This document shows, one piece after another, positions 12,971-23,478 of a stretch of 64,000 bases of DNA. Below the pieces are notes generated by a model. That model searched no databases. It was given only the letters and a program-made list of their open reading frames with translations, and was not told the origin of the DNA. The position numbers were made by a program, and so were the translations under genes. The stretch is from Neurospora crassa OR74A (taxonomy: Eukaryota; Ascomycota; Sordariomycetes; Sordariales; Sordariaceae), in contig NC_026503.1 of NCBI RefSeq assembly GCF_000182925.2, positions 1 to 64,000 on the forward strand. Direction: 5' to 3'. Positions within the stretch are counted from its first letter, which is position 1, and the number at the start of each line of letters is the position of its first letter.

Positions 12971-13721
12971 ATGAAGTCCTTCATTGTTGCTTCCCTGTTG
13001 GCGGCCGCCTCCTCGGTTCTTGCGGCTCCGGCTCCTATGCCCACCCCTGTACGTTTATCCTCCCCGCTCATTCCCGCCAGAGGAGCTTGGAGACTGACCA
13101 TATGTCACAGCCCGGTATTCCCACTGCCGCCAATGCCAAGACCCAGCTCGCCAGCTTGACTGTCACGCCCTACGTTGACGACGGCAAGTACAAGCGTGAT
13201 CTGTTCCCCACCTGGATTACCATCTCTGGTACTTGCAACACCCGGTATGTTCCGAGCATCTCCACGTTTTGTGTCACCCCGTTCGTATCACATCCACTAA
13301 CACACCTGCCAGCGAGTACGTCCTCAAGCGTGACGGCACCAACGTCGTTACCAACTCCGCTTGCTCGGCTACCAGCGGTACCTGGGCCTCTCCCTACGAC
13401 GGTGGTGTCTGGACCGCCGCCTCTGACGTCGATATCGACCACATGGTCCCTCTCAAGAACGCCTGGGTGTCCGGTGCCAACGCCTGGACCACCAGCAAGC
13501 GCCAGCAGTTTGCCAACGACATCAACTCGCCCCAGCTGTGGGCTGTCACCGACAACGTCAACCAGGCCAAGTCTGACAAGAGCCCCGACGCTTGGAAGCC
13601 CCCTCTTACCAGCTTCTACTGCACTTATGCTAAGGCCTGGGTGCAGGTTAAGTATACCTGGGCTTTGACCATCACCAGCGCCGAGAAGTCTGCTCTAACT
13701 AGCATGTTGAATACATGCTAG
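12971..13721 (+). CDS. Secreted HNH-type nuclease (GmrSD/DUF1524 C-terminal-like)
   Basis: Exons 12971-13048, 13111-13244 and 13313-13721 encode 206 residues. The first 18 residues (MKSFIVASLLAAASSVLA) are a clear signal peptide, followed by an Ala/Pro stretch. The core has the beta-beta-metal nuclease signature DIDHMVPLKNAW, whose His is the expected general base, followed by RQQFANDINSPQLWAV and NVNQAKSDKSPDAW, the Asn/Ser-Lys part of the HNH motif. Paired Cys residues suit a secreted fold. Length and layout match the small secreted HNH proteins of fungi and actinomycetes. It probably degrades external DNA or RNA for nutrition. Both introns have GTACGT or GTATGT donors. Downstream it converges on the CBM1 gene. 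Family assignment is strong; substrate is inferred. Confidence 0.9.
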
Positions 13722-14356
13722 GATAAGGGGAACGGGGGAGGCAACGGGAGTGATCAGGGGAAAGGGAAGCAGAAGAGTGGTGCTGGTATGATGGCGGTTC
13801 CGTGGTGGACGGGGACATGGGTTGCACTGGCATGGTTATGGTCAGCCTTTTGAAAAGGACAAGCAAAGCTTGCGGTATACCTCTATCCAAGATACTACAG
13901 TCTGATGCTAGATTGTGTATTAGCCCGGCATACCAGGCACGTCTTGAACTAACAAACAAACCACGTGCAGTACTGGACTGTACAATCCATACCGACTTAC
14001 CCATTCTACAACTCGTGCCTCTGGACCTGGAGCATCTGGTAGCACGTCGATTCTTCTAGGATGCTTTCCATGCTCATGTATTCTCACTTCCTTCTCAGTG
14101 GGATGGCCGCACTTGCAGGTCCAAGAAGGGGACATTGGAGTTGTAGGTTTAATTGCCAGTAACAACTTGATAGACGGACAGGTATCTTACGTAGAGGTAG
14201 TGGTGATATGTGCATGTATAACTGTAAATATGTACAACGAAAATTGGCTTGCAGCATGTGCCAATACCTCTAGGTCTGCCTATACCTCGTCTTCTCATCC
14301 GATATAGACTAACTGACATTCCACTTGCAGTCCATTGGAGTCCAATGTTCAACCTC
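13722..14356. other. Convergent 3' region containing a mini-MITE
   Basis: The nuclease and CBM1 genes converge here. Apart from the 83-bp inverted-repeat element at 13898-13980, nothing is recognisable. Antisense frames through 14098-14356 are short and without signature. Confidence 0.6.
13898..13980. mobile_element. Mini-MITE, 83-bp deletion derivative
   Basis: Begins CAGTCTGATGCTAGATTGTG and ends GTGCAGTACTGGACTG, with TA on both sides (13896-13897 and 13981-13982). The right half (AACTAACAAACAAACC, then CAGTACTGGACTG) matches the ends of the three 276-285 bp MITEs in this window; the whole interior is missing. It is therefore essentially two terminal repeats joined. The small TA-flanked Neurospora element Guest is a useful comparison, but identity with it was not tested. 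Confidence 0.72.
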
Positions 14357-15407
14357 TTAGACATTAGCAGTCGAGCCACCATACGAGTGGATCTGTTTTC
14401 ACGCATTGTGTTAGCAAGCCTGCTCCTCCAAACCATGTTTCCCAAGCAAAGAAATAGAACGAGTACTCACAGTCTGATCCGAGCACCCAGCCGGCGTCTG
14501 ATACAAGTACGCGCCCGTGTTGATGAAGACCTCCTGCCCCGTGCACACCAACCAAGCGGCTTCGTTCTGCCTCTTGATATCCGCCACTGACCACGTCAGG
14601 GTATCGCCCTGGAACTTGAACGTGCCATAGGCGTTCTTCGTTGTGCTAAACCAGGTCTTGAGCTTCCTCTGTGTCTTATCGGTAGGGTTCTCAACGTTGA
14701 GGTAAAGCTGAGCAGGCTTGGTGTTGAACACAAGTTGGCCGTCGATGATGTTGAATTGGCCCGCGGTGGTGTGGTCTTCGAGGAGGGCGGTCTGGTTGGA
14801 CGAAGCAGCCGAAGAGGCGCCACCTTGAAGGTACTTGTGGAAGTTGGGAGCGGCGACGGCACGGATCCAATACCAGCCTGATTCCAGGACGGTCGGGTTT
14901 GGATTGGAAGGAACAGTTGTGGCGGAGGGGGTGCCAGTGGAAGATTCGAGGGTCGTTGAGCTGACGGAAGTCGGGACGGTCGACTCGGAGGTTTTGAGAG
15001 TGGTGGCTACAGGAGTGGAGCTCGAAGAGGACGTGGTCGTTGAGCGGATGGAGGTTGGGGCGCTCGAGGATTTGAGAGTGGTGGTCACAGGAGCGGCGCT
15101 AGAAGAGAAAGTGGAAGTGGTGAGTGGGACGGCCTTGAGGATCGCGCTTCCAGAGGATGAGCCCTCAGCAGGCTGGTACGTACGTGGCAGATCCTGGGAT
15201 GCACTGGGAGTAGTAATCGTTGATCTTGCTGCAAGTGTAGCCGGAGACGCAACTAGTCGCACCGGCCCAGCCTACGCCGCCGCATTGGGACCAGGCGGCG
15301 CCTTCGCCTTGGACGGTTCCAGTAGGGGCTGGCTTTTGTGAGCTGCGGCGGGTGCAACCAGCGGAGGCGACAGCCGCGAGAACGGGGATGAATGCTAGCA
15401 CGCGCAT
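14357..15407 (-). CDS. Secreted CBM1 (cellulose-binding) protein with novel C-terminal domain
   Basis: Read on the minus strand as exons 15407-15184, 15098-14471 and 14392-14357, giving 295 residues. A signal peptide ([16 protein letters not shown]) leads into a family 1 carbohydrate-binding module, [15 protein letters not shown] through YYSQCIPG, with the conserved Cys and aromatic residues that bind crystalline cellulose. A Ser/Thr-rich linker with two similar units ([10 protein letters not shown] and [10 protein letters not shown]) follows, presumably O-glycosylated. The last 150 residues form a beta-rich domain starting [16 protein letters not shown] that I do not recognise as a catalytic family. 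Intron 1 (15183-15099) uses GTACGT and CTTCTAG; intron 2 (14470-14393) uses GTGAGT, a CTAAC branch site and ACAG, giving the tail [11 protein letters not shown]. Reading on without splicing intron 2 would give a different C-terminus. A role on cellulose is likely; catalysis is unproven. Confidence 0.85.
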
Positions 15408-16578
15408 TGTGGGTAGAGGTATTGACGAGAGAAGGATTGTCGTTGGGACAAGACTGGTGATCAAAGGCTTGGTGCTTCGGTCATGTTTATATCTCTACCC
15501 TACTTGCCTTGAACTCCCCGACGGCAAGGCCAAGGGGTTGACGGCCCTTCTTCGCGTACACTTCATCTTAGTTCTGGTCATTCTAGAAGGAGTAGCGAAT
15601 TCGGGATGTTACGCCGTGTTAGACAAGCAGGGCCAAGCGGGAGGTGGAAACTCGGTTCGCGAAATAAGATCACAAGATGAAACCGGGTAGCGTTGCAATG
15701 GCGCGCGATGAAGGACCGTTGGTTCGGAACTGGGCTTCCGGGGTTGCCTCATTCGGACCACAACCTCGGCACTCCGTCCCGGGCTGGACATAGCTTGTCT
15801 TGAAGACTCGGAGCTGGGAAAATCGAGGGATGTGGAATGGGAAGAACAAATAATTATATCTGTAGATTCGGGCTTGCAGGAGGGCGATCATCGTTGAAGC
15901 CTTGCTTCATAAAGTAGTGTTACATTGACAGATCGGGCTCCCCTTTCCACGCCGCCTTGGTGCCGATGAAACTTTGCCAACTTCAACTCCCAAAAGCGAT
16001 ATTCAAGATGTGGCCAAACCTTGACCACAATACACATCACGATATCCCAAGGTTGGTATCTCCCCGCAGCAGCGCAGACCTCGGTACTAACAACTCTGAG
16101 CTCGCATATAAGAGCATCATGTCCTGTGGCGAGTCTGGTAAGCCACTTTGATGGCTGAACCAATCCGCATCCTGACGTGATCAAGGAATAGCGCGCGAGC
16201 GGGCCCTAAACATGTATGGTTGCTTGTGATAGGATGCCAGTCTCCGGTTGGTGAACATGAAGGGTTGGGGTTTTGGGGCTGAGCGAAACAACAGTTACGA
16301 TTGGTAGCGACCAATGGGAGAGTGATGTTGAAAGAGGCCGCCTTGGGCAGATTGGCTGACAGCAAGGCAGAGACAAGTCATCCCGTCAGCTTTGATGTGG
16401 GTTGGGACAAAGAATTGCCCATAAGCTGACGGATCCCGTCGATCTTCGCTGGTGGCTTATCTTCTTCTTTTGCCATGCTTCAATGTTGCAACTTTGCAAT
16501 ATTGATGATTGACGCTCATGTCCATCGATTGACCTCGATTGTCCGACTGAAAGCTTGCAGGAGAAGCGAACCTTCAGA
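15408..16578. other. Divergent intergenic region, no gene seen
   Basis: 1.17 kb between the CBM1 gene and the Gln-repeat gene, which point away from each other, so it contains both promoters. A possible acceptor site (GCTTGCAG) lies 20 bp before the ATG of the Gln-repeat gene and may mark a 5' UTR intron. No coding or RNA signature was seen. Confidence 0.55.
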
Positions 16579-17048
16579 ATGACGGCACAAAACAAGACGC
16601 AAAGCCCGAATCTTCGGTCATACTCCCAATCCGACCCCTCTCAGACTCAAGGGGAAGTGCATGAGCTTGAATTCCCTCCGCCCAGCTACGAGGCAGCAGT
16701 CCTCGGCACGGACGACAGAGACCACAACGTGAATGAGCCCTCGGGTGAAGTTCACTTCTTGAACCAGGAAGAAAGGCCCCGAGAGCAACCAGAACAACAG
16801 CGACAACAGCGGGAATTGCAACGACAACAGCTCGCACAACAACTTGAACAACAGCGACAACAGCGGGAACTGCAACGACAACAGCTCGAGCAACAACTTG
16901 AGCAACAACGACAACAGCGAGAACTGCAACGACAACATCTCCAGCAGCAACTAGAACAACAGCGACAACAGCGAGAACTGCAACGGCAGCATCTCGAGCA
17001 ACAACTTGAACAACAGCGACAACAGCGGGAACTGCAACGACAACAACT

Positions 17049-17088
<40 letters not shown>

Positions 17089-17391
17089 TATCCCAACCAA
17101 GAGTATTCCTCTTCCAACCATGATTATCAACCAGATGCAAAGCACCTTAACACCAGCCAGCAGAACGGCTACGACGTCGAAGCGCAACAGCCAACAGTAA
17201 CCAGCAGCTCGAGGATCCATACGTCCAGTTCAGGTCAGGTACAGACGGACCTGAGGGACAGAAGAGGGCATGGGCGTGGACGATGCCAGCATGACAACGG
17301 GAAACAGCGGTCGGGAAAATGTTGCGTGGCCTGCTTTGGTGGGTGTCTGGCGGGGTGTGCGGCCTGTTGTTATTGTTGTGTTGTGATGTAA
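16579..17391 (+). CDS. Gln-rich tandem-repeat protein with Cys-rich (CYSTM-like) tail
   Basis: A single exon of 270 residues. The N-terminus is polar and carries a PPSYEAA motif. Residues about 73-162 are five tandem 18-residue units of the form QQRQQRELQRQQLEQQLE, encoded by five 54-bp repeats (16795-17064), followed by a pure run of 12 CAG codons (17050-17085) that overlaps the last unit. This part should form a charged alpha-helix or coiled coil. The last 26 residues are extremely Cys-rich (KCCVACFGGCLAGCAACCYC, then CVVM), like the cysteine-rich membrane modules (CYSTM) and palmitoylated tails of small stress-related fungal and plant proteins. I infer a protein tethered to a membrane by its tail and interacting through its helix. 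No enzymatic function is apparent. The start was chosen as the first ATG in frame. Confidence 0.75.
16795..17085 (+). repeat. 54-bp minisatellite (5 units) plus (CAG)12
   Basis: Five near-identical 54-bp units start at 16795, 16849, 16903, 16957 and 17011 and run into a perfect (CAG)12 run at 17050-17085. The unit is a multiple of three, so changes in copy number keep the reading frame of the host gene. Confidence 0.9.
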
Positions 17392-17630
17392 GGAATGGAA
17401 GGCGTGGAGCAAAGAAGGCTGGGCTAGGGCGGGAGGAAAAGAGATGGCGTTGACATCGGAATGTTGACATCCCCTGGCTAAAAGGAAAGTCGACGGGGCG
17501 GGGGTGGGCAACGCCGCGTTGGGTCTTGAATGGAGCTGAAAAAAGCGAGAAAGATGGATATGAAGGGTGTATACTGTGGCAACGATGGTGGAAATGTCAA
17601 TTGATGGAAGACCGGCGCAGACCACTCCAT

Positions 17631-18968
17631 CTATGGCCACATCGCCTCGTACATAAACAACCAGTCTTCCCAGAACTGTTCGTACTTCCCCATCAACCAA
17701 CTCCTCCCGTCTCCCTCGCCTCCTATTCTCCATGGCCTTGTATGTAGTCCCTCCGCCTGGAGATGCCTCTTGAGGGCAACGTTCATGCTAAACGAACTCG
17801 GACTAACACCAAGGAAAAAGTCACTCTGCAACAGGACGATGAAGTCGACCACTGCCTGCTGATCCCACGTCAGCTTCTCAAGTGCCGCGAGGTCTTCTTT
17901 GTAGTCCCCCAATAGCAGGTCTTTGGTTGTAACTCGCATCCCATGAAGCACGGTTGCGTCACTGAAGAACTTGTGCGCCTCAGTTTCGTTGCCTGTGGCT
18001 AGGTAGCCGGCTTTCATGTCATAACCCATCTGTGAACTCCTCGCGAGGTAAGCCTTGCTCTGGTTCGCATAGTCGGGCCAAAAGTCTAACGCATCGTTTT
18101 CCGTGCGGAGGTGATAGCCGACGAATCGACCCGAGTGGGAGTCGGCGTCAAACTGGCGTGCATGCCGCCGCATGTGTACTACGACTTTGTTCCCCAGCGC
18201 AAGAATGTCAGGCTGGAACCGCAACAGACCGCCAAAGGTGGAAGCGAACTCGGGACCGTCACGGAAGACGGGCCATTCGAACTGGACCCCCCAGGTCAAC
18301 CGGAAGATACGCGGATGTTCGGGGCTCGGAGGGTGTGCAAGGTTGAACTCGGCGGCAGTGGAGCGCAGGTGGTTCGCAAAGGCGGAAGCGAACAAACCAG
18401 AGTGTTTATTGTGATCCCTCCTATCACAGCCTCCTCTTTTCCCTAGATTTTTGGGTGTGATCTCTTCGGTCTTGAACGGGGCGGGGGCATTGGGGACGTC
18501 GGAGGCAGTATCGTAGATGGTGATTTGCGGGCAAGACGCCTGAAGGCTTTGGCGGAAGTGCGGTTCGTCGAAGAAGTAGGTGAAGGGCTGGTAGTTCTCG
18601 CTTGTGATGTCGGATAGGTCTTTTTCGGATCGGACGCGGATTCGTGGCATAACGAGACCGGTTGCGCCGGCATCAATGGCATAGCGTAGGCAAGTCAGCA
18701 TGTAGTTGCGGATATTGCCGATGCCGCCGGAGTTGTTGTCGCAAACGAAGACCAGGCCGGGGGTCCAGCTGGTCTCGCTGCAGACTCTCTCGAGCGGCCA
18801 GCCAACGAAGGGGGCATCGGGAAGGGAGAGATCGAGATGGCGTTGGAGAACGGGACCTCGTGTTATGTCGGTGTTTAGCTGGGGAAGTCGACACAGCCAG
18901 ACGGTGACGAGACTGGTGATGGCCATGAGGGCGAGGACGCCACGTGAACGTGCCATGCTGAGGACCAT
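17631..18968 (-). CDS. Type II membrane protein, O-fucosyltransferase-like glycosyltransferase
   Basis: Single exon, 445 residues. A short cytoplasmic N-terminus is followed by a transmembrane segment (VLALMAITSLVTVWLC), the layout of Golgi glycosyltransferases. The luminal part contains NNSGGIGNIRNYMLTCLRYA, resembling the GGxxNQR...LxxA sugar-nucleotide motif of the GT-B O-fucosyltransferase superfamily, and later FVGYHLRTENDA, like the HxRxxxD motif of that fold. A third block near the C-terminus, LLQSDFFLGVSPSSFSMNVA, matches the typical D-xF-xG-xxSSF motif. The family is widespread in filamentous fungi; donor and acceptor are not known. It converges on the Gln-repeat gene with 239 bp between stop codons. 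Confidence is good for the fold, lower for fucose as substrate. Confidence 0.72.
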   Translation of the reverse strand: MVLSMARSRGVLALMAITSLVTVWLCRLPQLNTDITRGPVLQRHLDLSLPDAPFVGWPLERVCSETSWTPGLVFVCDNNSGGIGNIRNYMLTCLRYAIDAGATGLVMPRIRVRSEKDLSDITSENYQPFTYFFDEPHFRQSLQASCPQITIYDTASDVPNAPAPFKTEEITPKNLGKRGGCDRRDHNKHSGLFASAFANHLRSTAAEFNLAHPPSPEHPRIFRLTWGVQFEWPVFRDGPEFASTFGGLLRFQPDILALGNKVVVHMRRHARQFDADSHSGRFVGYHLRTENDALDFWPDYANQSKAYLARSSQMGYDMKAGYLATGNETEAHKFFSDATVLHGMRVTTKDLLLGDYKEDLAALEKLTWDQQAVVDFIVLLQSDFFLGVSPSSFSMNVALKRHLQAEGLHTRPWRIGGEGDGRSWLMGKYEQFWEDWLFMYEAMWP

Positions 18969-20151
18969 GTTGGGGTGCTATGGTTCGACGACTGGCCCTA
19001 GAATGACTGACATTGGCAAGACGGGACTGTCGAGCTGTTGTTGGAACGGGGTCGATCACGACTGGACCGTTGTGCGCGTCGGGACGCCGGAGTACACTAC
19101 CTCAGGTGGCCGGCAAGTGGACTCGGGCAAGCCGAAGATCATTTTCGGACATGACGGAGGCGCAGCTCCGCTTGTACTGTGTATCATGTTGGGACTCGTA
19201 ATCAGGCAATGCCCTTACTCGTAAGCTGTATCGCATCTCGGATTGACTGAGAACGGAAAAGAAAGTCGGGATTTTGCTTTCCGGTTGGGGTTCAGCGTCG
19301 GGCAGGCATCAAGTGGGATCGATTTGTTGGACGAAAAGGTTAGGTCCATCTTTCGTGGGATGGCAGACTTCCAGTTTACACACGTGTAGTTGACTCGACT
19401 TCACTTCCGTCGTTCAGTTCAGTTCAAATGCAGTCCAGTGAGTACCTACAGTCCAGTACTAGTTTCTTTGTTAGCTCGAGACCTCGTGTTAACTTTCCTA
19501 TGCGTCTTCATAGCTAAGTAACGCCTGTTATTACTTTGGAAACGCCATTCCTAATATTCAATATGCTATATCAATTCCTGCTAATGCCTTTATATTTCGT
19601 ACTCACCCATTCTAATTTATCCTAATAAGCTTCAGTTTTAAGACTATTCGGGATTGATTTCGCCTAGTATGCACCACCAGACCTAAGTACCTACCTAGTG
19701 TACCAAGCTAACAATCAAACCAGCATTGGACTGTAGATGGAGGTAACAACTAAGTGCGGTTGCTGAGCCACATCCCCTGCAGTGCCAGGAGTGCGTAGTG
19801 CAGGTAAGTAAGCCACAAATGGCCTGGACTAGAGCAGTGGACCCGACAGAACTTGAAGCCACTCACGCGGGGTAGCTGTGGAGATTTGGAAGCTTGGCAA
19901 CCCGGCTGTCCCACAGCTCCACTAAAAAGTTCAAAAATTTGGAAGTGGAATTTGCGGGACCGAGTTCGGTTCAGTTGACATTGGATTGGGAAGTCCGCTG
20001 CCCTCCCGTCGTGTCTGATACTGTAGCGGCTGCCGAGTTCCATCTGTCAACAACAAACACGCAACAGTGCTGTCTGCCTCTTGCCGCCGTAGCCAATCCT
20101 GCAAACAACCCTTCATCATACATTGTACCGACATCACACACACCACACAAA
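18969..20151. other. Divergent intergenic region with a MITE
   Basis: 1.18 kb between two divergent genes. It holds the MITE at 19449-19733 and the promoters of the glycosyltransferase-like gene and rrb1. Frames of up to 172 codons that run in from the antisense of the glycosyltransferase gene (18706-19224) are shadows. Confidence 0.6.
19449..19733 (+). mobile_element. MITE copy 1, 285 bp, TA-flanked
   Basis: Starts CAGTCCAGTACTAGTTTCTT and ends AACCAGCATTGGACTG, with TA at 19447-19448 and 19734-19735. The ends are imperfect inverted repeats of about 30 bp that include TTGTTAGCT. Two other copies in the window share the terminal repeats and an inner block around acctcgtgttaactttccta. There is no coding capacity. 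The TA target and CAGT terminus are those of Tc1/mariner-type (including pogo/Fot1) DNA transposons, so it is probably mobilised in trans. Confidence 0.82.
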
Positions 20152-21687
20152 ATGTCCAAGAGAGCCGCCGAAGACGAGAGCCTTGCTGCTCCCCTCAAGG
20201 GCGGCGACCGCCCCGAGGCCATGGATGTCGATAAGGACCACGACATGGGCGAGTTCGAGGACGACTTTGAGGACGAGTTCGAGAGTGAAGACGAGATCAT
20301 CGAGGCCGGTGTTGATGGCCGCCCAGATGCCGAGAGAGAGGCTGAGGAGGGTACGACCACCCATGTTCATCCTCTCGTGACTACATTGTACTGACCCTAG
20401 TCGCAACAAACAGGCGCCATGGACGTCGATGGCGGCCCCGAGACCTTCATGGTTGGCCGTCAACAGCTCGAGGCCGGCCAGACCCTCACGCCCGATACCA
20501 CGACATACAAGATGCTTCACAGCTTGAGCACTCCCTGGCCCTGCCTTTCCTTCGACATCATCCGCGACGGCCTCGGCGAGAACCGCAATGTCTACCCTGC
20601 CACCATGTACACGGTCGCCGGTACCCAGGCCGATGGCGCCCAGGCCAACGACAACTCCCTTCTCGTCATGAAGTTCAGTGGCCTCAGCAAGATGCAGGGC
20701 GAGGATGGCGAGGACTCGGACGACGAGGACTCGGATGATGAGGACACCGACCCCATTCTCGAGCACAAGAGCATTCCCCTCAACACCACTACCAACAGGA
20801 TACGCTCCCACCAGTCCCCTGCCCAGGATCCCTCGAGGCCCCCCACCACCCTAACCGCCACCATGACCGAGTCCTCCCAGGTGCTCATCCACGACATCAC
20901 CCCCCATCTCGCCTCCTTCGATACCCCCGGCATGATTGTCACTCCCCAACAGAACAAGCCCGTCTGCACCATCCGCGCCCACAAGACAGAGGGTTACGGT
21001 GTAGACTGGTCGCCTCTCCACCCCGCCGGCAAGCTGCTTACCGGTGACAACGACGGTCTGATCTATGTCACCACTCGCACTGATGGCGGCGGTTTCGTCA
21101 CTGACACTCGTCCCTTCCGCGGCCACACCGGCAGTGTCGAGGAGATCCAGTGGAGTCCTTCCGAGGCCAACGTCTTCGCCTCTGCTTCCAGCGATGGTAC
21201 CGTCCGTGTCTGGGATGTCCGCAGCAAGAGCCGCTCGCCCGCTCTCACCATGAAGATCAGCAACTACGACGTCAACGTCATGTCATGGTGCCGCCAGACC
21301 AGCCACCTGCTTGCTACCGGTGCCGACGATGGTGAGTGGGCTGTTTGGGATCTCCGTCAATGGAGCAGCAACCCTTCGGCCAAGCCCGCGCCTCTGGCAA
21401 ACTTCAACTTCCACCACGAGCAAATCACCAGCATCGAGTGGCACCCTACAGACGACAGTATCGTGGCCGTTGCTGCTGGCGACAACACCGTCACTCTCTG
21501 GGATTTGGCTGTCGAGCTGGATGACGAGGAGAGCAGAGATACCGCCGGTGTCTCGGACGTCCCTCCCCAGCTCCTGTTCGTCCACTACCAGAACATGGTC
21601 AAGGAGCTCCACTGGCACCCTCAAATACCCGGCGCCCTTGTCGCCACCGGCGAGCAGTTCAGCGTCTTCCGTACCATCAGCGTATAA
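20152..21687 (+). CDS. rrb1: WD40 ribosome-assembly protein Rrb1/GRWD1
   Basis: Exons 20152-20350 and 20414-21687 encode 490 residues. The acidic N-terminus (MSKRAAEDES then an Asp/Glu-rich stretch, with a second acidic patch EDGEDSDDEDSDDEDTD) precedes a beta-propeller whose repeats end VRVWDVRS, WAVWDLRQW and VTLWDLAVE. The block LHSLSTPWPCLSFDIIRD is typical of the Rrb1/GRWD1 and RbAp48-like N-terminal helix region. In yeast Rrb1 is an essential nucleolar chaperone for ribosomal protein L3 that acts in 60S assembly; the same role is expected here. The 63-nt intron has a GTACGA donor and CTGAC branch site. The orthology rests on whole-length layout and motifs. Confidence 0.9.
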
Positions 21688-23478
21688 ACAACAGCAGAAT
21701 AGGATATCAAGTTTGGGAAACAATACAAAGGTGTTCAGGATTCGGAATCGGTTGGCTTGTGCGGGAGGTCTAGACCAACAATGCATCAAAAGTTACTTTT
21801 CCATCTGCTTATCGAGATACCCATTGACCAGCAACCAAGTTGCCAACTCCACGGAACTTGACAACTCCGCGGATTCCACACATTTTCCGTGCTCTACTGT
21901 GTTGCACCAGCCGACCACAAAGTTTTACCACCGTTGACGCCCCTATCCGTCGTATCCGATGGTTGCCATCAACACCAAAGTTAGGTTGATATCGGAACCG
22001 GCCTAAATCTCCGGTGATGAGCAAGCCTCCAGTCGACTCCACCTCCTATGACGTGTGTCTTACGCATTACCACAGACCGGGTATAGCAACTGTCGGACAT
22101 GCCATCTCGACACAGAATGCTTAGGAGGAGGTTTGCGACAGTGACGACCGCGCGGGCATCACGTCTATTGCCTCAGATACTCGTCATTGGGGGGGCGTCT
22201 ACCGACAGCTCCACGTCTTCTGCGCGAATGTTCATCCAGGTCTGCATACCTCAAAGAATATGGCCTGGAGAGTGGAGGCGCGCTACGCCGTTTTCGGTTG
22301 CCCTGCCTTGTTACTGTGATCTCTCAATCTTTCTGCTGTTGCCGTTAGCTGACCGATCTTGGTTGGGTATGTTGCAAACCTGGTAGCTTTTACAGGCGTT
22401 ATCCGGGCTTTGGACGGGAACAACGGATCACAGCCATCTCAAGTGCTGTCTATAGCTAAGACTATCCTTGCAGCAAGGGAAGGAGGAAAGCAAGAAAAAA
22501 AAAAGAAAAAAAAAAAAAAAAAACGTCAAACGGATGAAACGCTCCGGTGAAATTGTGTGTGTGTGTGTGTGCTGGGAGGTCAATCGATATCACCATCTCA
22601 CAAGTACGCCATGCCCGCGCCCCAATGTTTAGGTCAGAGTTTTCTCTCATGGTCATGACTCAAACTAATCTCTACTGGAAGGTATCTTGGTAAGATGGTC
22701 CTTCATTTTACTGTTTGCATCAGGTACTGCCGGAGTTTGTTTCACTGCGGAAAGCGGGTGAAGTTGAGGCAGGGATCCAATGAATATAACCCAAGTGTCG
22801 TCTCGTCGCTCAATGTCTCGACTCACTATCGGTCACGACATAAAATGGGAGTGTTCCGTGGCCTAGTACGGGAGATGATGGGCTATGCCTGACTGTCCAA
22901 GTGACTGATATTGACTCTTTCGAGCGGGCTGTCTTATCCCTTTGGATTTCAGATGAAAGATGAAGAGCGCGGAGGGGACGGTGCAGTCTCCGGCCCCAGT
23001 GCCATCAAAACGCGGGATGCGAGATGCGAGTCCAGACCAGTCTGTGCTTGCACTCCCGCCTAGTCGCCCGAGCACGCCGGCATGTTTACTGGACAGTGTG
23101 GATCCAATCACCCCAAGGCGAAACGTACAAGACAGGCTTCAACATGATATATCCTTGCCTCTCTTGAGCTTGGCTCTAAGCTATCGAACCGTCTGGTAGC
23201 CAGTGTAAGGACCTGGACGCTTCCTCCCGGAGAGTGTGCCGTTGGGAAACAGGTCGGGGCAGGGAACAGCTGGTGTCACTGGAGAGCAATGCATGTTCAC
23301 GGATGCAGGTTGTTGCAGCTACCTTGCCTAGGTACCGCGTCTCCTCAATGCCATCTCATAAGACTATGGTCATATCTTTCACCCGTCTCCCTCATCCACC
23401 TTCTCATATCATATTACACAGTCTCGGAAGAGTCTCGCAATCTGTGCAAATCCGCCAAACTTGGCGAAACCAAAGACC
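21688..23478. other. Intergenic; poly-A and (GT)n tracts, no gene seen
   Basis: 1.79 kb between two plus-strand genes. It contains a nearly pure A-tract at about 22495-22523 and a (GT)8 run at about 22555-22570. The frames present lack any signature. The long 5' leader of the histidine kinase mRNA probably starts in the right half. Confidence 0.55.

Noticed and set aside
16795-17085. Regular repeats resembling an array with spacers
   Set aside because: Not CRISPR: the 54-bp units are contiguous, lie in a reading frame and have no unique spacers.
16574-17140. 188-codon antisense frame rich in Ala and Val
   Set aside because: It is the antisense shadow of the CAG/CAA repeat of the Gln-rich gene.
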